A stretch of DNA of 64,000 bases from Nocardioides mangrovicus (GTDB taxonomy: Bacteria; Actinomycetota; Actinomycetes; Propionibacteriales; Nocardioidaceae): contig NZ_RDBE01000010.1 of NCBI RefSeq assembly GCF_003674065.1, forward strand, positions 587,321 through 651,320, written 5' to 3'. How positions within the stretch are numbered: the first letter of the stretch is position 1; the number at the start of each line of letters is the position of its first letter. Shown piece by piece: positions 17,114 to 24,720 of the stretch. The position numbers were made by a program, and so were the translations under genes. Below the pieces are notes generated by a model, which had not been told where the DNA came from, did no database searches, and saw only the letters and a program-made list of their open reading frames with translations.

Positions 17114-17983
17114 ATGGCCCGACGCAGGATCTTCTGGCACATCGGCCCCGACGACCTCGGCACCCGGTTCCTCGCCCAGGCCCTCGACGACTCCCGCGAG
17201 GCCCTGGCCGAGCAGGGTGTGCAGGTGGCCGGCACCCCGGCCGCGTGGGACCTGGTGAGCGCCGAGCTACGGCACCGGCACCGCGCCCTGGGCTACCGGC
17301 GCGCCGAGGTCGACGGCCAGTACCCGGCCCTCGTGCGCCGGCTCTGGCCGCACCGTGGCACCTCCGTGCTCAGCACCCCCGGGCTCGCGGGCGCGACGCC
17401 CGAGGAGGTGGCGTTGGCCCTCGATGCGGTCCGCGGCGCCGAGCTGCACCTGGTGCTGGTGGTCCGCGACGAGGCGAGCCGGGCCGACGCCGCGCGGCAG
17501 GCGACGCTAGAGACCGGGGTCGCGCCCGAGCAGGAGGAGACCGCCTCGATCCTGGAGCGGTGGGGACGCACCGTGCTGCCCGAGCGGGTGCACCTGATCG
17601 AGGCGACCGAGCCGGAGCAGATCTGGGCCAGGCTGACCTCGCTGCTCGGCGCCGAGGTCGACCTGCCGCCCGGCCTGGTCACCGGTCAGCTCGATGCCGG
17701 GCGACTGGCGGTGCTCGGCGACGTCGTCGCCACGCTCGGTGAGCGCATCGATGCGGCCGGTCGCCGCACGGCGGTGCGCGACCTGCTGGTCGGCGCGTTG
17801 CTGGCCGCGCCCGACCACTCCCCGACCGACGCCGCCACCGACGCCTTGGCCGACGCGCTGCTGGAGGTGGCGCGGCTGCAGCAGGCCAACGCCGAGCTCA
17901 CGCAGGAGAACCTGCGCCTGGACCGCAAGCGGCGCAAGCACAAGCGACGCCTCAAGCAGCTCGGCAAGGACGCCGCCGCCTGA
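17114..17983 (+). CDS. Sulfotransferase-fold-like protein with basic coiled-coil C-terminus
   Basis: About 289 residues. The start IFWHIGPDDLGTRFLAQALD resembles the HxGxxKTGTTxLQ phosphosulfate-binding loop of actinobacterial sulfotransferase-like proteins, but the Lys and Thr are replaced, so activity is doubtful. The middle contains TSVLSTPGLAGATPEEV and HLVLVVRDEASRADA, in line with that fold. The last 50 residues form a heptad-like helix (LLEVARLQQANAELTQENL) ending in a strongly basic run (DRKRRKHKRRLKQLG). ATG 17114 is chosen because the fold begins right after it; GTG 17069 and ATG 17096 are in-frame alternatives. Function is not established. Confidence 0.7.
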   Translation: MARRRIFWHIGPDDLGTRFLAQALDDSREALAEQGVQVAGTPAAWDLVSAELRHRHRALGYRRAEVDGQYPALVRRLWPHRGTSVLSTPGLAGATPEEVALALDAVRGAELHLVLVVRDEASRADAARQATLETGVAPEQEETASILERWGRTVLPERVHLIEATEPEQIWARLTSLLGAEVDLPPGLVTGQLDAGRLAVLGDVVATLGERIDAAGRRTAVRDLLVGALLAAPDHSPTDAATDALADALLEVARLQQANAELTQENLRLDRKRRKHKRRLKQLGKDAAA

Positions 17984-18004
17984 CCAGCCGCCTGACCCGC
18001 TGGA

Positions 18005-18475
18005 TCAGTGCGGCACCCAGGCGTCCTCGTCCTTGGTGCGCGCCTCGACCTCGGGCGGGAGGGTGCGACCGGCCAGGTCGGCGATGGACACCTTCTCGAA
18101 GACGTCGCGCAGGCTGCTGCGAGCAGCGATCCACACCAGCTGCAGCACCTCGGCGGAGTCGTGGTACGTCACGGCTTCGGGCCGCAGCCCGTAGACGCTG
18201 ACCAGGGGGCCGTCGACGGCGCGGATCACGTCGGCCACGGTGACGTCGGTGGCCGGGCGCGCCATCCGCCAGCCACCGGACTGACCCCGCTGACTGACCA
18301 CCACGCCCGCGCGCCGCAGGTCGGCGAGGATGGCCTGCAAGAAGCCGTGGGGAATGTCCTGGGCGCGACCGAGCTCTTCAGCGCTCACCGGTCGCGCGCC
18401 GCTCTCGTCGTCGTCACGACCAGCGATCTCGATGAGCGCGCGGAGGGCGTAGTCGGCCTTGGCTGAGACGCGCAT
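18005..18475 (-). CDS. Rrf2-family regulator lacking Fe-S cysteines
   Basis: A 156-residue protein starting MRVSAKADYALRALIEIAGR. The Rrf2 winged helix follows (AEELGRAQDIPHGFLQAILADLRRAGVV, SQRGQSGGWRMARPATDVTVADVIRAVDG). It contains no cysteine at all, so unlike IscR or NsrR it cannot hold an iron-sulfur cluster and belongs with CymR/YwnA-like members. No cognate target is obvious. It ends 21 bp from the plus-strand coiled-coil gene (convergent) and begins just after the YibE/F gene on the same strand. Confidence 0.88.
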   Translation of the reverse strand: MRVSAKADYALRALIEIAGRDDDESGARPVSAEELGRAQDIPHGFLQAILADLRRAGVVVSQRGQSGGWRMARPATDVTVADVIRAVDGPLVSVYGLRPEAVTYHDSAEVLQLVWIAARSSLRDVFEKVSIADLAGRTLPPEVEARTKDEDAWVPH

Positions 18476-18501
18476 GACTCAAGTCTCCCAGATCGGGTGA
18501 G

Positions 18502-19746
18502 TTACCGGGGATCGGTGGGATCCGTGTCTCGCGGCAACGGTCGGCTCGAGGACCGGTCGCCGACCGTGGCCACCGCGATCGCCGTCGTCACCGGGACGGC
18601 GAGCACGAGGCCGATCGCGGAGGCCAGCGTCCGCACGACCTCCTCGGCGATCTGCTCGGTCGACAGCAAGGAGAGCGGCGGCCGCTCGTAGAAGTAGAGG
18701 AGCAGCAGCACCGAGAGCGCGCCGCCGGCGTAGGCGAAGACGATGGTGTAGATGGTCGAGGCGATGTGGTCACGACCGATCCGCATGGCGCGGGCGAACA
18801 GCCGTGCCCGGCTCAGGTTGGGCGCGACCGCCCGCAGCTCCCAGACCGCGGAGGCCTGCGTGATGGTGACGTCGTTGAGCACACCGAGCCCGGCGACGAT
18901 GACCGCGCAGGTGAGCAGCCCTTGGAAGTCCAGGTCGCGCACGTAGGAGGAGAGCAGCGACCCCGTCTCGTCCGAGACCCCGGAGAGCCGCGTCTGGCCG
19001 ATGGCCACCAGGCCCACCACTGCCGTGATCGCGACGCCGACCAGGGTGCCGAGCAGGGCGGCACTGGTGCGCATCGAGAGCCCGTGGGCCAGGTAGAGCA
19101 CCACGAACATGATCGCCGCCGACCCCGAGAGCGCGACCCCGAGGCCGGAGTGACCGTCGAGCAGCGAGGGCAGCATGAACAGCACCACCACCGCCGCGCC
19201 GAAGGCCAGCCCCACCAGCGCCAGCAGCCCGCGCAGCCGCGCGACGAGGGCCACCACCAGCACGAAGAGCGCGGCCAGGAGGCCGATCGGCAGGTCGCGC
19301 TCGACGCTGAAGAAGGAGAACGTCGAGGCCCGGCCGTTGCTGGCCGGCGTCTGCAGCAGCTCCAGGGTGTCGCCGGCCCGGAGTCCCGACGTGCTCACCT
19401 CCGGCGCCACCGGCACCTGCGTCCGCGCGCCCCGCTGCGTGCCGGAGAGCACCCGCACCACCACCTGCCCGCAGCTGGTCTGCTGCTCGCTCTCTCGCAC
19501 CGACGCGCACGGCTGCTGCACGCGCAGGACCCGGGCGTCGTGGAAGGTGACCCCGGGCGCGGCGAACGCGTTCGAGCCGCCCTCGGCGCGGGGCTTGTGC
19601 TCCGGCCACAGCTGCACCACCCCGAGGACGGTGGCCACCAGCACCGCACCGAGCACCGCGACGAGCACCACGCGGGCCCGTGGGTCGACCGGCACCCGGG
19701 AGAGCTCGTCGGCCGAGGAGTGCGCGTGCGCGTGACCGCCGGCCAT
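18502..19746 (-). CDS. YibE/F-family membrane protein
   Basis: A 414-residue membrane protein. The N-terminus is His-rich (MAGGHAHAHSS), followed by one anchor helix (about 28-45) and an extracytoplasmic beta domain (about 50-160, with two Cys). Seven or so membrane helices complete it. The motif GHSGLGVALSGSAAIMFVVLYLAHG and GLGVLNDVTITQASAVWEL are typical of the YibE/F family, whose transport role is unproven. Its ATG (19744-19746) shares one base with the TGA of the upstream paiB-like gene (TGATG), implying translational coupling in a three-gene operon. Confidence 0.85.
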   Translation of the reverse strand: MAGGHAHAHSSADELSRVPVDPRARVVLVAVLGAVLVATVLGVVQLWPEHKPRAEGGSNAFAAPGVTFHDARVLRVQQPCASVRESEQQTSCGQVVVRVLSGTQRGARTQVPVAPEVSTSGLRAGDTLELLQTPASNGRASTFSFFSVERDLPIGLLAALFVLVVALVARLRGLLALVGLAFGAAVVVLFMLPSLLDGHSGLGVALSGSAAIMFVVLYLAHGLSMRTSAALLGTLVGVAITAVVGLVAIGQTRLSGVSDETGSLLSSYVRDLDFQGLLTCAVIVAGLGVLNDVTITQASAVWELRAVAPNLSRARLFARAMRIGRDHIASTIYTIVFAYAGGALSVLLLLYFYERPPLSLLSTEQIAEEVVRTLASAIGLVLAVPVTTAIAVATVGDRSSSRPLPRDTDPTDPR

Positions 19747-20387
19747 CAGTCGGCGGGCTGCTGCTCGGCCAACTGCTGGGCCATCTGCTGGGCGACCGCC
19801 ACCTCGCGCGACCCGCCCTCGCCCCGCAGCCCGGCGACGACACCGGCGCGGTCGGCCTCGCTGCGGTTCTGGCTCAGCTTCTGCTTCGCCTCGACCCGCT
19901 CCACCACCAGCTCGACGCCCACGATGGCGCGCAGCTGCTTGTCGACGTACGTCGCGGGAGCGTCGGTGACATGCCACGGCTGCGCACGAGGCTCCTCGTG
20001 CGCCCGGGTCAGCACGGTCACCGCCTCGCGCAGCCACGCGGGGTCGTCATGCACTGTGACCCGTCCGCTCAGGTGGACCGCGGAGTAGTTCCAGGTCGGC
20101 ACCACGCGACCGTGCTCGGTCTTCGAGGCGTACCAGCCCGGCGAGACGTAGGCCTGCTCACCCGCGACCACCGCCAGGGCCGGGGTGCCGGGGGCGATCG
20201 CGCGCCAGTGCTGGTTCGCCCGCGCCATGTGCATGAGCAGCCGGTCGCCGTCCCAGACCACCGGCAGCAGCGTGGCCAGCGGATAGCCGTCGGGCCCGAC
20301 CGTCACCAGCTCGGTCGAGCCGACCGAGGCGACGAGGGCGCGGACCTCCTCGGCGTCCTCCCAGGCGTTGAACCGGGGCACGTACAT
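19746..20387 (-). CDS. PaiB-type FMN-binding protein
   Basis: A 213-residue protein of the PaiB / FMN-binding negative transcriptional regulator family, close to the usual 205-215 residues. It begins MYVPRFNAWEDAEEVRALVA, then has the split-barrel segment LVTVGPDGYPLATLLPVVWDGDRL, followed by HMARANQHWRAI, YVSPGWYASK and VPTWNYSAVHLSGR, all hallmarks of the family. Some members bind flavin or heme rather than DNA, so a regulatory role is not proven. It is the middle gene of an operon, starting 4 bp after the isomerase stop and overlapping the YibE/F start. Confidence 0.88.
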   Translation of the reverse strand: MYVPRFNAWEDAEEVRALVASVGSTELVTVGPDGYPLATLLPVVWDGDRLLMHMARANQHWRAIAPGTPALAVVAGEQAYVSPGWYASKTEHGRVVPTWNYSAVHLSGRVTVHDDPAWLREAVTVLTRAHEEPRAQPWHVTDAPATYVDKQLRAIVGVELVVERVEAKQKLSQNRSEADRAGVVAGLRGEGGSREVAVAQQMAQQLAEQQPAD

Positions 20388-20391
20388 CTCG

Positions 20392-21066
20392 CTACTCCGG
20401 CAGCGGCTCGTCGGGCAGCGCGCCGAGGGCGGCGAAGGCGTCGAGGTAGGGGGCGACGTCGCCGCGCTCGGTCCAGCCGCGCAGCTGGTCGGCGGTGCGG
20501 CGGCTGGTGAGGGCACGGAACAGGTCGAAGTCGCCGGCCCGCACGACGACGTCGGCGGCCTCGGCGTCTCCGCTCGAGGCCCACCGCCAGCCATCGCCCA
20601 CCAGCGCGAGCGGCGCCAGGTCCTCGACACCGTCGCCGAGCCGGCCGGCCATCCGGTCGCGGACGATCGCGATGCCCTCGTTGTCGCGGCCGCCGGGCGC
20701 ACCGAGCGCACCGCGCAGGTCCTGCTCGTGGATCGTGATATCACCCAGCGGTCGCGGGTCGTTGGCCCGCATCCAGTCCGGCAGTCGCTCGGCGATCTCG
20801 GCCCACTCCGCCAGCAGCTCGGCCGGCGCGTGGTCGCGTCGGGCGTCGACCTGGGCCTGGGTCCAGGAGGCATTGTGGTCGTCGTCCTCGGCGCCGGCCA
20901 GCACGTCGGCGCCGAGGCCGATCATGTGGGAGAGCAGCTCGCGCCCGGTCCACGCGGGGCAGGCCGGGACGGTGCGCTCCAGCTCGTCCGGATCGGTCGA
21001 GGCGACCAGGTCGCGCACCCGGCCGTACGTCTCCTGCCACACCGCCACCGGGTCGACGTCGCTCAT
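20392..21066 (-). CDS. Maleylpyruvate isomerase-family, putative mycothiol-dependent enzyme
   Basis: A 224-residue protein of the MDMPI/DinB-like four-helix family. CPAWTGRELLSHMIGLGADVL carries the first metal-ligand His, and GDITIHEQDLRGALG carries the second His/Glu group. The C-terminal domain (about 140-224, RAGDFDLFRALTSRRTADQLRGW) is the usual partner domain. Such proteins use mycothiol, the actinobacterial thiol. The substrate is unknown, since no gentisate-pathway genes are nearby. Start ATG 21064-21066 is chosen; an in-frame TTG lies 18 bp upstream. It heads the operon with the PaiB-like and YibE/F genes. Confidence 0.85.
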   Translation of the reverse strand: MSDVDPVAVWQETYGRVRDLVASTDPDELERTVPACPAWTGRELLSHMIGLGADVLAGAEDDDHNASWTQAQVDARRDHAPAELLAEWAEIAERLPDWMRANDPRPLGDITIHEQDLRGALGAPGGRDNEGIAIVRDRMAGRLGDGVEDLAPLALVGDGWRWASSGDAEAADVVVRAGDFDLFRALTSRRTADQLRGWTERGDVAPYLDAFAALGALPDEPLPE

Positions 21067-21171
21067 GGGGGGAGCCAACCACAACCCCGAAGCCGGCGGG
21101 GTCCCAGGTCCGGGACGGTTCCAGGGTCATCCCCCATGGCTGCGAGCCGTGCGCCCGACAGGGTCGAGACC

Positions 21172-21666
21172 ATGACCGCAACGACGACGTCCACCCTCAC
21201 CCGCGCGAGCGCCGCGACCGCCGCCCTCGCCGTCCTCGGCCTGGCCGCAGCCTGCGGCAACGACGACGACAGCGCCGCCGCCAGCAGCGGCCCCTCGAGC
21301 TCGGCCGCCAGCACCTCCACCAGCACCGCCACCGCCACCGCCACCAGCACCGCCAGCGCCACCGACGCGGCTCACGTGCAGCGCGGCGCGGCCACCGGCG
21401 AGCGCGACGTCGACGTCAAGGTGCGGCTGAGCTGGCGTGGGGGCGCCGTCGACCCGGCGGGCACCACCGTGGCGGTGGAGCGCGGCGACCGGGTCGAGGT
21501 GCTGGTCAGCTCCGACCAGCACGCCGACATCGACGTCTCCGGTCACCCCGACGACCGCAGCGACGTCGATCCCGACGAGCCCGAGGACGTCGACTTCACC
21601 ATCACCGAGGAGCGCACCGTCGTGAGCATCGGCGGCACCACGCTGGCGACCTTCACGACGAGCTGA
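21172..21666 (+). CDS. Exported lipoprotein with cupredoxin-like domain
   Basis: A 164-residue protein. The signal peptide ends in the lipobox LAAAC (Cys about residue 28), so it should be lipid-anchored on the outer face of the membrane. A Ser/Thr/Ala-rich linker (about 30-65) leads to a beta-rich domain of about 90 residues (DVKVRLSWRGG, GTTVAVERGDRVEVLVSSD, VDFTITEERTVVSIGG) resembling a cupredoxin-like fold. There is no Cys and no complete type-1 copper ligand set, so copper binding is unlikely. An ATG at 21136 is an alternative start. It is divergent from the isomerase operon. Confidence 0.75.
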   Translation: MTATTTSTLTRASAATAALAVLGLAAACGNDDDSAAASSGPSSSAASTSTSTATATATSTASATDAAHVQRGAATGERDVDVKVRLSWRGGAVDPAGTTVAVERGDRVEVLVSSDQHADIDVSGHPDDRSDVDPDEPEDVDFTITEERTVVSIGGTTLATFTTS

Positions 21667-21693
21667 CCCCTCCGGCTGGGGTAGCCTCGGCCG

Positions 21694-21850
21694 CGTCGCC
21701 GGCACGAGTCCGGCGGTGCGGTCGTTCCAGCGAAGTCCGGTGAGATCCCGGCACTGTCCCGCAACGGTAGAGCGCCACCCGGCGCGAGTCCGGTCGCCTG
21801 GCCCGAGCGCTCCTGGCGCAGCCCTCGGCGGAAGGGCGGTGCCCGGCCAC
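21694..21850 (+). ncRNA. Cobalamin riboswitch
   Basis: The conserved core is present in order: GTCCGGTGAGATCCCGGCAC, then CTGTCCCGCAACGGT (the B12 box region, to about 21767), then AGTCCGGTCGCCTGGCC (about 21787-21803). A TAGCCT -10 box at 21682-21687 would start transcription near 21694. Downstream, a short hairpin ACCGGA/TCCGGT (21854-21868) precedes the GAGGAG ribosome site, which suggests translational control. It precedes the 84-aa gene at 21891 directly. Ends are approximate. Confidence 0.88.
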
Positions 21851-21890
21851 CTCACCGGATCGTCCGGTCTCCGCCACGAGGAGCCCGACG

Positions 21891-22145
21891 ATGACCATCT
21901 CGCTGATCCGCCCGATGCCTGAGACCGACCCCGCCTTCCTGCGCTTCCTCGCCGACCGCCTGGCCGAGGAGCGCGCCGCCGCCGCCGAGCGGACCGAGCC
22001 CTCACGCGGGCTGGACTTCCTCGAGGAGCTGCACGACCGGGTCGCGCGCGGCGAGGCCCCCGACCGGATGTCGTGCGACCTGCTCGTCGTCGCCTACGGC
22101 CGCCACCCGGCGTTCCGGCCGGAGTGGAACCGCTGGCGGGTCTAG
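21891..22145 (+). CDS. Small protein of unknown function under B12 riboswitch
   Basis: An 84-residue acidic-then-basic protein, mostly helical: an N-terminal FLRFLADRLAEERAAAAER helix, a second helix LDFLEELHDRVARG, and a C-terminal segment MSCDLLVVAYGRHPAFRPEW with one Cys and one His. There is no signal peptide or membrane segment. GAGGAG 8 bp upstream of the ATG is a strong ribosome site. I do not recognise the family. Its place immediately after a cobalamin riboswitch implies it is repressed when B12 is plentiful, so a role in cobalamin or cobalt handling, or in a B12-independent bypass, is possible. The gene converges on osmC. Confidence 0.75.
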   Translation: MTISLIRPMPETDPAFLRFLADRLAEERAAAAERTEPSRGLDFLEELHDRVARGEAPDRMSCDLLVVAYGRHPAFRPEWNRWRV

Positions 22146-22169
22146 CGGGGCCCGGAGGTGCGCCAGCCG

Positions 22170-22673
22170 CTACCGCCGCCGGACCACGATCCGCGGCGGG
22201 ACGGCCAGCGACCGCCCGACCACGCAGTAGCGCTCGGTGAGCTCGGCCAGCTTCGCCAGCTGCTCCTCGCTCGCCTCGGTGCCGACCTCGGCGGCGACGA
22301 CGACGTCGACCACCCCGACCGGCACGTCCGTGTCCAGACCGAGCGTGCCGCGGGCGTCGAAGGCGCCGTCGGCCGACAGCGAGACGTCACTCAGCTCCAG
22401 CCGCATCGCGGTGGCGACGCTGCGCAGCGTCACCCCGGCGCAGGCCAGCAGCGCCTCGAGCAGCATGTCGCCGGAGCAGGCGTCGGAGCCGTCGCCGCCG
22501 GTGCTGCGGTGCAGGCCGGCACGCACCGGCCCGGCCCAGGTGTCGACGGTCGCGGTGATGTCGTCGTCGGCGAAGGATGCCGCGGCGTGCAGCGGTGTCC
22601 GCGCGGCGCCGGGATCGTGGCGGTAACGCTCCTTCAGCGGTCGCTGGGCGGCCCGGAGCTGCTCGACGTCCAT
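22170..22673 (-). CDS. OsmC/Ohr-family peroxidase-like protein
   Basis: A 167-residue protein with the two redox cysteine regions of the OsmC family: [24 protein letters not shown] (first Cys on the long central helix) and [13 protein letters not shown] (second Cys). Family members reduce organic hydroperoxides, though the YhfA-like branch it resembles is less well studied. TAACGT on the minus strand ends 7 nt before the ATG at 22671-22673, so translation is probably leaderless. It is divergent from the fadE gene; the 94-bp gap holds both promoters and two palindromic sites. Confidence 0.88.
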   Translation of the reverse strand: MDVEQLRAAQRPLKERYRHDPGAARTPLHAAASFADDDITATVDTWAGPVRAGLHRSTGGDGSDACSGDMLLEALLACAGVTLRSVATAMRLELSDVSLSADGAFDARGTLGLDTDVPVGVVDVVVAAEVGTEASEEQLAKLAELTERYCVVGRSLAVPPRIVVRRR

Positions 22674-22711
22674 GCGTCGAACGTTACGGTCGCGGATGGT
22701 TCCGTCGGTGG

Positions 22712-22750
22712 TTACCGGCGGGTATCCTGATCGATGTTACTGGCGAGTAC
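22712..22750. promoter_or_regulatory. Pair of operator-like palindromes before fadE
   Basis: TTACCGGCGGGTAT (22712-22725) and TTACTGGCGAGTAC (22737-22750) are near-palindromic, with starts 25 bp apart. Both match the perfect TTACCGGCCGGTAA site at 10515-10528 before the EtfD-like gene. They lie 18-56 bp upstream of the fadE start, a good place for a repressor. Confidence 0.6.
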
Positions 22751-22767
22751 GTCGATTCGGAGGATCC

Positions 22768-24642
22768 GTGAGCCACTACAGAAGCAACGTCCGCGACATC
22801 GAGTTCAACCTCTTCGAGGTGCTCAAGCGCGACGAGGTGCTGGGCACCGGCCCGTTCGCCGACGTCGACGCCGAGACGGCACGCACGATCCTGGGCGAGG
22901 TCGACCGGCTGGCCCGCGAGGACCTCGCCGCCTCGTTCGAGGACGCCGACCGCCACCCGCCCGTCTTCGACCCCGATAGCCACACCGCGCCGATCCCGGA
23001 GTCGTTCAAGAAGAGCTACCAGGCCTGGATGGATGCCGAGTACTGGCGCCTGGGCACCATGGAGGAGCTCGGCGGCACCCCGGCCCCCAACAGCTTGAAC
23101 TGGGCCATCGGCGAGCTGGTGCTCGGCGCCAACCCGGCGATCTGGATGTACGGCGCGGGCCCGATGTTCGCCGGCGTGGTGCACCGCAACGGCAACGAGC
23201 GCGACCAGCAGATCGCGCAGCTCATCGTCGACAAGGCCTGGATCACCACGATGGTCCTCACCGAGCCCGACGCCGGATCCGACGTCGGTGCCGGGCGCAC
23301 CAAGGCCACCCCGAACGCCGACGGCACCTGGAACATCAGCGGCGTCAAGCGCTTCATCACCTCCGCGGAGTCCGACCTCTCGGAGAACGTCGTGCACCTG
23401 GTGCTCGCGCGCCCCTCGGGCGTCGAGGGCGCCGGCGGGCCCGGCACCAAGGGGCTCAGCCTGTTCATCGTGCCGAAGTACCACTTCGACCTCGAGACCG
23501 GCGAGCTGGGCGAGCGCAACGGCGCCTACGTCACCAACGTCGAGCACAAGATGGGCATCAAGGTCTCCAACACCTGCGAGGTCACCTTCGGCGACCCGGG
23601 TGTCGGCGGCGGCGAGCCCGCGGTCGGCTACCTGCTGGGCGAGGTGCACGACGGCATCGCGCAGATGTTCCAGGTCATCGAGAACGCTCGGATGATGGTG
23701 GGCACCAAGGCCATCGCCACCCTCTCGGCCGGCTACCTGGCCGCGCTGGAGTACGCCAAGGAGCGGGTGCAGGGCGCCGACCTCACGCAGGCCGCCGACA
23801 AGACCGCGCCGCGGGTGACCATCACCCACCACCCCGACGTCCGCCGCTCGCTGATGACGCAGAAGTCGTTCGCCGAGGCGATGCGCTCGCTGGTGCTCTA
23901 CACCGCCTCCTGGCAGGACCGGGTCCGCATCGCCGAGCACGAGGGCCGCGAGGACGACCTGGCCATGAAGGTCAACGACCTGCTGCTGCCCATCGTCAAG
24001 GGCTACGGCTCGGAGCGCTCCTGGGTGCTGCTGGGCACCGAGTCGCTGCAGACGCTGGGCGGCTCGGGCTTCTTGACCGACTACCCGATCGAGCAGTACG
24101 TCCGCGACGCCAAGATCGACACCCTCTACGAGGGCACCACCGCGATCCAGGGCCAGGACCTGTTCTTCCGCAAGATCGTGAAGGACCAGGGTCAGGCGCT
24201 GGGCCACGTGGCCGGCGAGATCAAGGCCTGGATCGAGTCCGGCGCCGGCAACGGTCGGCTCAAGGTCGAGCGCGAGCTGCTCGCCACCGCGCTCGGCGAC
24301 GCCGAGGCGATGGTCGGGCTGATGATCACCGACCTGATGAGCGCCGACCCCAGCGCCGAGAGCGGCGACCTGCGCAACGTCTACAAGGTCGGCCTGAACA
24401 CCACCCGGCTGCTGATGGCGCTGGGCGACGTGGTGTGCGCCTGGCTGCTGCTGCGCGGCGCCCAGGTGTCGCTCGACGCTCTCGGCGGCGACCTGCCGAA
24501 GGACGAGCAGGCCTTCTACGAGGGCAAGGTGGCCGCGGCCCAGTTCTTCGCCCGCACCAACCTGCCCCGGCTCAGCTCCGAGCGCGCCATCGCCGAGGGC
24601 ATCGACCTATCGCTGATGGACCTCGACGAGTCCAGCTTCTGA
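22768..24642 (+). CDS. Acyl-CoA dehydrogenase, FadE5-like
   Basis: A 624-residue flavoenzyme of the long acyl-CoA dehydrogenase group. This group has an N-terminal extension (about 1-80, [21 protein letters not shown]) and a C-terminal extra domain, like mycobacterial FadE5. It has [16 protein letters not shown] (substrate/FAD region), [17 protein letters not shown], and [20 protein letters not shown], which holds the region of the catalytic Glu and FAD contacts. The GTG start at 22768 has GGAGG 5 bp before it. It oxidises acyl-CoAs and passes electrons to ETF, and from there to the EtfD-like protein encoded at 10597, which shares its operator motif. Confidence 0.92.
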   Translation: MSHYRSNVRDIEFNLFEVLKRDEVLGTGPFADVDAETARTILGEVDRLAREDLAASFEDADRHPPVFDPDSHTAPIPESFKKSYQAWMDAEYWRLGTMEELGGTPAPNSLNWAIGELVLGANPAIWMYGAGPMFAGVVHRNGNERDQQIAQLIVDKAWITTMVLTEPDAGSDVGAGRTKATPNADGTWNISGVKRFITSAESDLSENVVHLVLARPSGVEGAGGPGTKGLSLFIVPKYHFDLETGELGERNGAYVTNVEHKMGIKVSNTCEVTFGDPGVGGGEPAVGYLLGEVHDGIAQMFQVIENARMMVGTKAIATLSAGYLAALEYAKERVQGADLTQAADKTAPRVTITHHPDVRRSLMTQKSFAEAMRSLVLYTASWQDRVRIAEHEGREDDLAMKVNDLLLPIVKGYGSERSWVLLGTESLQTLGGSGFLTDYPIEQYVRDAKIDTLYEGTTAIQGQDLFFRKIVKDQGQALGHVAGEIKAWIESGAGNGRLKVERELLATALGDAEAMVGLMITDLMSADPSAESGDLRNVYKVGLNTTRLLMALGDVVCAWLLLRGAQVSLDALGGDLPKDEQAFYEGKVAAAQFFARTNLPRLSSERAIAEGIDLSLMDLDESSF

Positions 24643-24647
24643 CTCGC

Positions 24648-24695
24648 TGACGTCATACGCCCCGGTCGCCATGGCGACCGGGGCGTATGACGTCA
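24648..24695. repeat. Perfect 48-bp palindrome (GACGTCATACG family, copy 1)
   Basis: Each 24-nt half is an exact reverse complement of the other, with no loop. The left half begins TGACGTCATACGCCCCGG and the centre is GGCGCC-like around CCATGG at 24669-24674. It begins 6 bp after the fadE stop codon, between convergent fadE and the channel gene, so it could act as a terminator for both. Two related but diverged copies lie inside coding sequence at 32937-32982 and 62579-62624. Confidence 0.9.
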
Positions 24696-24720
24696 ACCGC
24701 GTTCGACGGCCACCCAGGGC

